DNA from: Methylothermaceae bacterium
GTDB lineage: Bacteria; Pseudomonadota; Gammaproteobacteria; Methylococcales; Methylothermaceae
Reading direction: 5' to 3'
Length of the DNA stretch: 9,850 bases
NCBI GenBank assembly: GCA_027024125.1
Contig: JALVSV010000420.1
Coordinates: 1 to 9,850, forward strand
Positions 1 through 5,063 of the stretch are shown piece by piece. Each line of letters starts with the position of its first letter. Within the stretch, counting starts at the first letter, position 1. The position numbers were made by a program, and so were the translations under genes. The notes beneath the pieces are model-generated. The model had not been told where the DNA came from. It worked only from the letters and a program-made list of their open reading frames with translations, and made no database searches.

Positions 1-1
1 C

Positions 2-814
2 CTGGGGCAGTTGGCGCCGATCTTCTACATGTTCACAGACCGTGAGAAGGTATTCGACATCACTCAGGCGATCTCCGGGGCGCGCATGCACGCCAGTTAC
101 TTTCGCATCGGCGGGGTGGCCTGGGACCTGCCGAAGGGCTGGCAGAGGCTGTTGACCGACCTGCTCGACTGGATGCCCAGGCGCCTGGACGAATACGACA
201 AACTGGTACTCGACAACGCCATCCTCAAGCGCCGCACCCGCGGCATCGGTGCCTACGACACGCGCGATGCCATCGACTGGGGCGTGACCGGCCCGGGTCT
301 TCGTGCCACCGGACTGGCCTGGGATCTTCGCAAGGTCAGGCCCTACAGTGGCTATGACCAGTTCGAATTTGACATTCCCACCGGCAACCACGGAGACTGC
401 TACGACCGTTGCCGGGTCAGGGCGGAAGAGATCCGCCAGAGCATCAGGATCCTGCGCCAGTGCCTCGACCACATGCCCGAAGGGCCTTACAAGGCCAACC
501 ACCCCCTGGCGGTACCGCCCCCCAAGGACCGGACCCTGCATGACATCGAGACCCTGATCCAGCATTTTTTGAGCGTCAGCTGGGGACCAGTGATGCCGGT
601 GGGTGAGACCTTCGCCGTGGTGGAGGCCACCAAGGGGTGGAACGGTTATTATCTGATCTCCGACGGTAACACGATGTCCTACCGTACCCGCATCCGCACC
701 CCTTCCTTTCCCCACCTGCAGATGATCCCCAAGCTGGCCCGCGGTATGATGATCGCGGACCTGGTGGCCATTCTGGCCAGTATCGACTATGTCATGGCGG
801 ATGTGGACCGATGA
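2..814 (+). CDS. nuoD: NADH-quinone oxidoreductase subunit D (or fused C/D), C-terminal part
   Basis: The open frame enters from the left edge, so the start is outside the window; 270 residues are visible. They match the C-terminal part of the 49-kDa subunit of respiratory complex I. This subunit sits in the peripheral arm and helps form the quinone-binding site near cluster N2. Visible family hallmarks are [19 protein letters not shown] near the start, GLRATG and [14 protein letters not shown] in the middle, [17 protein letters not shown], and the terminal [15 protein letters not shown] followed by the ending [11 protein letters not shown], which is nearly identical to the end of the enterobacterial protein. 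The resemblance to enterobacterial NuoCD suggests a fused C/D protein, but the missing N-terminus prevents a decision. Its TGA stop overlaps the nuoE start codon (ATGA), which implies translational coupling. Confidence 0.96.
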   Translation: MGQLAPIFYMFTDREKVFDITQAISGARMHASYFRIGGVAWDLPKGWQRLLTDLLDWMPRRLDEYDKLVLDNAILKRRTRGIGAYDTRDAIDWGVTGPGLRATGLAWDLRKVRPYSGYDQFEFDIPTGNHGDCYDRCRVRAEEIRQSIRILRQCLDHMPEGPYKANHPLAVPPPKDRTLHDIETLIQHFLSVSWGPVMPVGETFAVVEATKGWNGYYLISDGNTMSYRTRIRTPSFPHLQMIPKLARGMMIADLVAILASIDYVMADVDR

Positions 815-1293
815 ATGCGACCCTTCTGAGCAGTGATGAAATCACCGCCATCCGCAAGGCCCTGGATACTTATCTGTGGCCGGAGGCTGCGGCGGTCGAC
901 GCCCTTTACACCGTCCAGCTGCGCCACGGCTGGATCGACGACGGGAGACTAGAGGCGGTGGCCGAGTTGTTGGATCTGTCGCCAGCCTATCTCGACAGCC
1001 TCGCCACTTTCTATCCCCTGCTGCACCGCAAGCCGGTGGGCAGGAAGATCATCCGCTACTGCGACAGCGTCAGCTGCTGGCTGATGGGCTCCGAAGCGCT
1101 GGCCGCATCACTGCGCAAACGTCTGGGGATCGAGGAGGGGGAAACCACCCCTGACGGTGCCTATACCCTCTTGCCCCACCCCTGCCTGGGTGCCTGTCAC
1201 CAGGCGCCGGTGGCCATGGTGGGGGATCGTCTGCTGACCGGCCTGGACCCCGCCGATCCGGATGCCCTGCTGGAGGAAGGCGATGGAGACTAA
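811..1293 (+). CDS. nuoE: NADH-quinone oxidoreductase subunit E (24 kDa, [2Fe-2S])
   Basis: This 160-residue protein has the usual length and layout of the 24-kDa subunit of complex I. It has an N-terminal helical part (about residues 1-70, with [19 protein letters not shown] and the [13 protein letters not shown] segment) and a thioredoxin-like C-terminal part. The four cysteines expected to bind the N1a [2Fe-2S] cluster are present: C84 and C89 in CDSVSC, and C125 and C129 in CLGAC. With NuoF and NuoG it forms the NADH-oxidising module in the cytoplasm. The ATG overlaps the nuoD stop codon and only a weak purine-rich stretch precedes it, so translation probably depends on coupling to nuoD. 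The end of the gene overlaps the start of nuoF by 11 bases. Confidence 0.97.
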   Translation: MNATLLSSDEITAIRKALDTYLWPEAAAVDALYTVQLRHGWIDDGRLEAVAELLDLSPAYLDSLATFYPLLHRKPVGRKIIRYCDSVSCWLMGSEALAASLRKRLGIEEGETTPDGAYTLLPHPCLGACHQAPVAMVGDRLLTGLDPADPDALLEEGDGD

Positions 1294-2533
1294 GCCTTTG
1301 ACCGGCCGCTTCCGTGCAGACGGCCGGCCTGTGACCCTCAAGGAGTATCACGCCGCCGGCGGCTACGATGGCCTGGTGATGGCGCTCTCCATGCACCCGG
1401 ACAACGTCCAGAAGCGGGTCCAGGACGCGCGGCTTCGGGGCCGCGGCGGAGCCGGTTTTCCCACCGGACTGAAATGGTCCTTCGTACCCAAGACCGGCGG
1501 CGACAAATACTTCATCGTCAACGCCGACGAGATGGAACCGGGCACCTTCAAGGACCGCGAGCTGATGGAGCGCGATCCCCACCAGGTGATCGAGGGCGCG
1601 GCCATCGGCGCTTACGCCATCGGCGCCCATACCGCCTTCATCTTCATCCGGGGGGAATACCACCGTGCCGCCCAGTGTCTCCAGCAGGCCCTTGACGAAG
1701 CTTACCAGCAGGGGATCCTGGGTAGCCGGATGATGGGGCGCGACCACGCCCTGGACATCCATCTGCACCTCAGCGGCGGCCGCTACATCTGCGGCGAGGA
1801 GACCGCACTTCTCAATGCCCTGGAAGGCAAACGGCCCACGCCCCGGGCCAAGCCCCCCTTTCCCCAGGTCGCAGGACTGTTTGGCCAGCCCACCGTGGTC
1901 AATAATCTTGAGACGGTGTGCAACCTGCCCCACATTATGCGGCTGGGGCCTGAATGGTATCTCTCCCTGTCGCGCTGCAAGGACGGCGGTACCAAACTCT
2001 ACGGGGTCAGCGGGCCGATCAACAACCCTGGGCTGTGGGAGCTGCAGCTGGGCACCACGGCGCGCGAGATTATCAATGTCCAGGGCGGCGGTATGCGGCC
2101 CGGCCACGAACTGCGTGCCTTCCAGCCGGGCGGCGCCTCCACCGATTTCCTGCTGCCGGAACATCTGGATGTTCCCCTTGATTTCGACTCGGTGATGCAG
2201 GCCGGCAGCCGCCTCGGCACCGGCTGCCTGATCGTGCTCGACCAGCAAACGTGTCCGGTCAAGATGGTGCTCAACCTGGAAACCTTCTTCGCCCGCGAAT
2301 CCTGCGGCTGGTGCACCCCCTGCCGCGACGGTCTGCCCTATACCGAGACGGTGTTGAAGGATCTGATCGAGGGCAGGGGCCGGCCGGAGGATCTGAAGCT
2401 GCTGGAGGAGATGATTGAATGGATGGCTCCCGGCAACACCTTCTGCGCCTTGGCCCCCGGCGCCATGGCACCGCTGCACAGCGCATTGAAATATTTCCGC
2501 AAGGATTTCGAGCGTTATCTGGGGAAGGGCTGA
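1283..2533 (+). CDS. nuoF: NADH-quinone oxidoreductase subunit F (NADH/FMN-binding, [4Fe-4S])
   Basis: This is the 416-residue flavoprotein subunit of complex I. It oxidises NADH and passes electrons through FMN to cluster N3. The FMN/NADH-binding glycine-rich loop GRGGAGFPTG lies at residues 53-62, followed by NADEMEPGT at about 80-88 and YICGEETAL at 168-176. Cluster N3 ligands are C341, C344 and C347 in ESCGWCTPC, plus C388 in NTFCALAPG. I chose the ATG at 1283 over the upstream in-frame ATG at 1262. A strong Shine-Dalgarno GGAGG (1272-1276) sits six bases before it, and the protein then begins at the usual place for the family. The gene overlaps the end of nuoE. Complex I operons normally continue with nuoG; here no nuoG-like frame follows, although NuoF itself looks intact. 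Confidence 0.97.
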   Translation: METKPLTGRFRADGRPVTLKEYHAAGGYDGLVMALSMHPDNVQKRVQDARLRGRGGAGFPTGLKWSFVPKTGGDKYFIVNADEMEPGTFKDRELMERDPHQVIEGAAIGAYAIGAHTAFIFIRGEYHRAAQCLQQALDEAYQQGILGSRMMGRDHALDIHLHLSGGRYICGEETALLNALEGKRPTPRAKPPFPQVAGLFGQPTVVNNLETVCNLPHIMRLGPEWYLSLSRCKDGGTKLYGVSGPINNPGLWELQLGTTAREIINVQGGGMRPGHELRAFQPGGASTDFLLPEHLDVPLDFDSVMQAGSRLGTGCLIVLDQQTCPVKMVLNLETFFARESCGWCTPCRDGLPYTETVLKDLIEGRGRPEDLKLLEEMIEWMAPGNTFCALAPGAMAPLHSALKYFRKDFERYLGKG

Positions 2534-2584
2534 GAGTGGTCAGCCGGGCTATGTCGCACTGATCGACCGGAAGAGGAAGTCTCC

Positions 2585-3007
2585 ATGTACAACCAAAGTT
2601 GCCGCCATTGCGGGTGTCAGGGTCATCTCTGGATCGTCTCCATCCTTTTGTACCTGTCTTCAACGCTGGCCGTGGCCAAGCCAGCCGGCTATACCGAAAC
2701 CGGGGGCGAGTGGCAAAAAATCCAATTGGGAACCTGTGCCCGTCAAACCTGGGAACAGAACCGCCCGCCCGATTATGTCTATGATCTAGAGCGCGAGTGC
2801 GACTGCCCCTATCGTGCCGTCCGCATCTACGTAATTTCCTGTTCTTGGCGGCAGTTTCCGTGCGCACAGGAATGGGGGAGAAAGATGGGTAGGGAAAAGA
2901 AACAGGGATCAGTCAGGCTGCCAGCGAGTATCCGGAGAGGTCTAAGGGGAGATCAACCCATATGGATAATGTCGTTTCCCCCGCCCTCAGCGCAAGGGCA
3001 CGCATGA
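2585..3007 (+). CDS. possible small cysteine-rich exported protein, unknown function
   Basis: I do not recognise this 140-residue frame. In favour of a real gene: a purine-rich ribosome binding site (GGAAGAGGAAG, about 2569-2579) six to seven bases before the ATG; a hydrophobic segment at about residues 15-30 followed by a plausible signal-peptidase site (AVA before KP, residues 29-31); and five cysteines in the presumed exported part (C51, C72, C74, C86, C93), which could form disulfides. Against: the cysteines C6, C9 and C11 before the hydrophobic segment are unusual, the C-terminal third (from about residue 100) is basic and low in character, and the end overlaps the start of the radical SAM gene. 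The true product may be shorter, with the tail produced by a frameshift. It lies 51 bases after nuoF, where nuoG would be expected, but shares nothing with NuoG. Confidence 0.38.
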   Translation: MYNQSCRHCGCQGHLWIVSILLYLSSTLAVAKPAGYTETGGEWQKIQLGTCARQTWEQNRPPDYVYDLERECDCPYRAVRIYVISCSWRQFPCAQEWGRKMGREKKQGSVRLPASIRRGLRGDQPIWIMSFPPPSAQGHA

Positions 3008-4542
3008 GAGTAGGCATTCTGGATATCCTGGCATTACCGACCCAGCATATCGCAGATACACTCTACCATCTGATCATTACCAAACAGTATGCCAGCGTTA
3101 CTCCGCAAGCCATCTCCGTGTGGTGTCGTCAGTCAGGCCACCAGACGTTCTACGCCACCTATTACGGTCTCGGCGACCCCCTCCGGCTGCTTCCGTCAGA
3201 CTTGGATGTTGTCTTCATTGCCTGCTATACCCAAGCAAGCGCCTTGGCCTATGCCCTCGGGAAGATATATCGGAGGAAGCGCACACGGACCGTCATAGGA
3301 GGCCCTCACGCGAAGGCCTTCCCATTGGACTGCTTGAGGTTCTTCGACTTGGTTGTGAAAGAGTGCGACAAGAACCTGATTGCCGACATTCTTGCCGGAG
3401 CCTTCGAGCCGGGCTCCATCATCTCGAGCGACAAGCCATTCGACGATCTCCCCACCGTGGAAGAGCGGATGCCGGAGATCCGCGCCTCAGCTTTCCTGTG
3501 GGCCAAGAGGCCCATATTCTCGACCACCGTTCCGATGCTGGCAAGCATGGGTTGCCCCTATACATGCGATTTCTGTACTGACTGGAGCAGCACCTACCGG
3601 CTTCTGTCCGGCGAGCGTCTTGCGGCCGACCTGCGCTTTCTTGCCGAGAACCTCAACGGCGTCCTTCTGGTGTTCCACGATCCGAATTTTGCGGTCAGAT
3701 TCGACCCGGTGCTGGATGTGCTCGAAAGTATCCCACCGGACCTACGCAGTCCCTACGTCATCGAGAGTTCCTTGACGGTCCTTCGTGGTTCGAGATTGAA
3801 GCGGCTGAAGGAGACCCGCTGCCTCGGCGTCGCTCCGGGGATCGAGTCGTGGGTGGACTATTCCAAAAAGGCCGGGCTTGGGCGGAAAGCGGGACTGGAC
3901 AAGGTCAAAAGTGTGGTGGAACACTTTGAACTCCTCCACGAATACATGCCCTATCTTCAAGCCAACCTCATGTTCGGCCTGGATACCGACGAGGGGGACG
4001 ACCCGGTTGAATTGACGAAGGAGTTCATAGTGCGCGCACCCTTTGTCTGGCCGACCATCAACATTCCGGTCCCGTTCGGTGGTACCCCATTATTTGAAAA
4101 CTACTTGGCCAACGGCCGAATCCTGGAAGCCATGCCCTTCAGCTTCTACTACGCGCCCTACCTGGTGATCACTTTGAAACACTACGATCCCCTGAACTAT
4201 TACGAGAAGCTGATCGAGTTGTTCTCGTTTTGTACCGACAGTGAAATTCTGAACCGGCGGATGAGATGCAAGCCAGACTTGAAGGGCAAATTCATCCATT
4301 GGACCCGGGCAACCAGCACCAAGGCGGCCATCAGGAGCTATCAACGGATTCTCAAAATGTTGCGTTCCGATCCGCAGTTTCGAGCCTTCCATGAAGGGCG
4401 ATCGAAGGTTTTGCCGGAATTCTACCACCAGGAGTACGAACGTATGTTGGGCCCTTTTGCCCCATTGTTATCTCGGGCCGACCGTACGCCACTTTTGAGG
4501 GACAACGAAGTAAGGCCAGTCTGGAGGCGGACCGCGACTTAA
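2962..4542 (+). CDS. B12-binding-type radical SAM protein, substrate unknown
   Basis: This protein of 526 residues has two parts. The N-terminal Rossmann-like part (about residues 15-155) resembles the cobalamin-binding domain of class B radical SAM enzymes: strand RVGILDIL, then DLDVVFIAC, then VIGGPHAKAFP (GGPH at 113-116), then a strand ending in VVKECDKN. The classical DxHxxG cobalamin-ligating motif is not visible, so base-off or His-off binding, or loss of cobalamin, is possible. The radical SAM part starts with CPYTCDFC (C198, C202, C205), the CxxxCxxC motif that ligates the [4Fe-4S] cluster, and a GIESW stretch (293-297) fits the SAM-binding strand region. Two starts are plausible: ATG 2962 (AAGGGGAG ten bases upstream) and ATG 3004 (AAGGG five bases upstream, product beginning MRVGILD, 512 aa). 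The second is closer to how the family usually begins. No neighbour suggests a substrate. Reaction and product cannot be named from sequence alone. Confidence 0.85.
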   Translation: MDNVVSPALSARARMRVGILDILALPTQHIADTLYHLIITKQYASVTPQAISVWCRQSGHQTFYATYYGLGDPLRLLPSDLDVVFIACYTQASALAYALGKIYRRKRTRTVIGGPHAKAFPLDCLRFFDLVVKECDKNLIADILAGAFEPGSIISSDKPFDDLPTVEERMPEIRASAFLWAKRPIFSTTVPMLASMGCPYTCDFCTDWSSTYRLLSGERLAADLRFLAENLNGVLLVFHDPNFAVRFDPVLDVLESIPPDLRSPYVIESSLTVLRGSRLKRLKETRCLGVAPGIESWVDYSKKAGLGRKAGLDKVKSVVEHFELLHEYMPYLQANLMFGLDTDEGDDPVELTKEFIVRAPFVWPTINIPVPFGGTPLFENYLANGRILEAMPFSFYYAPYLVITLKHYDPLNYYEKLIELFSFCTDSEILNRRMRCKPDLKGKFIHWTRATSTKAAIRSYQRILKMLRSDPQFRAFHEGRSKVLPEFYHQEYERMLGPFAPLLSRADRTPLLRDNEVRPVWRRTAT

Positions 4543-4580
4543 TGTAGGTGTCTTTTCATGATGAACAAATGTTGAAACAT

Positions 4581-4616
4581 GGTGGAACAATGGTTGAAAT
4601 GTTCACCAATTTTTTT
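4581..4616 (+). terminator. candidate Rho-independent terminator after the radical SAM gene
   Basis: GGTGGAACA (4581-4589) can pair with TGTTCACC (4600-4607), leaving one bulged G and a ten-base loop. A run of seven T follows at 4610-4616. It lies about 40 bases after the stop of the radical SAM gene. The stem is short and partly AT-rich, so the call is moderate. It also falls just before the transposase remnant and could be part of that element's upstream region. Confidence 0.45.
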
Positions 4617-4633
4617 CATGAGGCGAACCCGCC

Positions 4634-5001
4634 ATGTCTATCAGCTTGCTCTACCACGCCTTTGGCATTGTCGGATACATTTATCAGAGCAACCGATACA
4701 TTGCTGGAGCCGTCATTGTGGCCATCTCGGATGATCGTTGGAAGCTCAGATGCTCCCTGTTTGTCGAAGTCTCGAGGTCACCTCTTCCGGGGGAAGCAGG
4801 TTCGTCGTTTCCGGGCGGCTCCTATTGGCCGGAAAGTAGTCTATATCGATCTTCCAATACAATTCGGGTGTCCCTTATAAATCACCTCTTTTATTCATTT
4901 ATTCTAGGGCGGACTCAAGCAAAATGAACCAAAATGGGTGTCCCTTATGCGGTACTTCTCATCCTGTGTGGCGCTGGGGACGGTTCGAACCGAGGCGGTA
5001 A
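4634..5001 (+). pseudogene. ISL3-family transposase, N-terminal remnant, frameshifted and interrupted
   Basis: The frame from ATG 4634 (GAGGCGA upstream) begins MSISLLYHAFGIVGY, the typical start of ISL3-family transposases, and continues to about KLRCS near 4755. The homology then moves to another frame, where RGKQVRRFRAAPIGRK and VYIDLPIQFGCPL follow (to about 4877). This matches the conserved R-RFR-PIG segment and the start of the second CxxC pair of the family's N-terminal zinc-binding domain. The shift lies at about 4752-4765. The frame then hits a stop, but if the 70 bases between two copies of a 13-bp repeat (4866-4878 and 4936-4948) are skipped, reading resumes as CPLCGTSHPVW and ends at TAA 4999-5001. 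That restores the second CxxC. Only about the first quarter of a normal transposase remains, with no catalytic core, so the element is dead. Family assignment is from memory of conserved N-terminal sequence. Confidence 0.8.
4866..4948. repeat. 13-bp perfect direct repeat flanking a 57-bp insertion
   Basis: GGGTGTCCCTTAT occurs at 4866-4878 and again at 4936-4948. The 57 bases between are AT-rich and contain a small 7-bp inverted match (TTCATTT and AAATGAA). The repeat and spacer interrupt the transposase remnant and shift its frame (70 is not a multiple of three). Either a small element inserted with a target duplication, or a local duplication or slippage event took place. Nothing in the spacer looks like a gene. 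Confidence 0.7.
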
Positions 5002-5004
5002 AGG

Positions 5005-5027
5005 AAGAGGGCCCATGGGGCCCTCTT
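5005..5027 (-). terminator. strong hairpin, likely terminator of the large minus-strand gene
   Basis: AAGAGGGCCC, a three-base loop (ATG), and GGGCCCTCTT form a perfect 10-bp GC-rich stem at 5005-5027. It begins 36 bases beyond the stop codon of the minus-strand giant gene. Reading along the minus strand, the stem ends in CTCTT and is followed by CCTTTACC, a poor but pyrimidine-rich tail. No T run follows on the plus strand, so it is best assigned to the minus-strand transcript. A stable structure protecting the 3' end is an alternative. Confidence 0.65.
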
Positions 5028-5063
5028 GAAATCACTAGGAAGAAGGCATCCCTGCCCAAATGG

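Noticed and set aside
1070..2479. Long minus-strand frame (469 codons) across nuoE and nuoF
   Set aside because: It is antisense to two clearly identified complex I genes and arises from their GC-rich codon use; its translation is low-complexity and unlike any family I know.
2271..2867. Minus-strand frame of 198 codons across the nuoF end
   Set aside because: It overlaps nuoF antisense, is very rich in Arg, and has no family resemblance.
4563..4604. Imperfect direct repeat (GAACAAATGTTGAAACAT and GAACAATGGTTGAAATGT)
   Set aside because: It is short, imperfect and AT-rich, and largely overlaps the terminator hairpin; no independent function is supported.
4981..4992. CGGTTCGAACCG, which resembles a tRNA T-arm or an att site
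   Set aside because: It is a 12-bp palindrome with no acceptor, D or anticodon arm around it, and it is read through by the transposase fossil.
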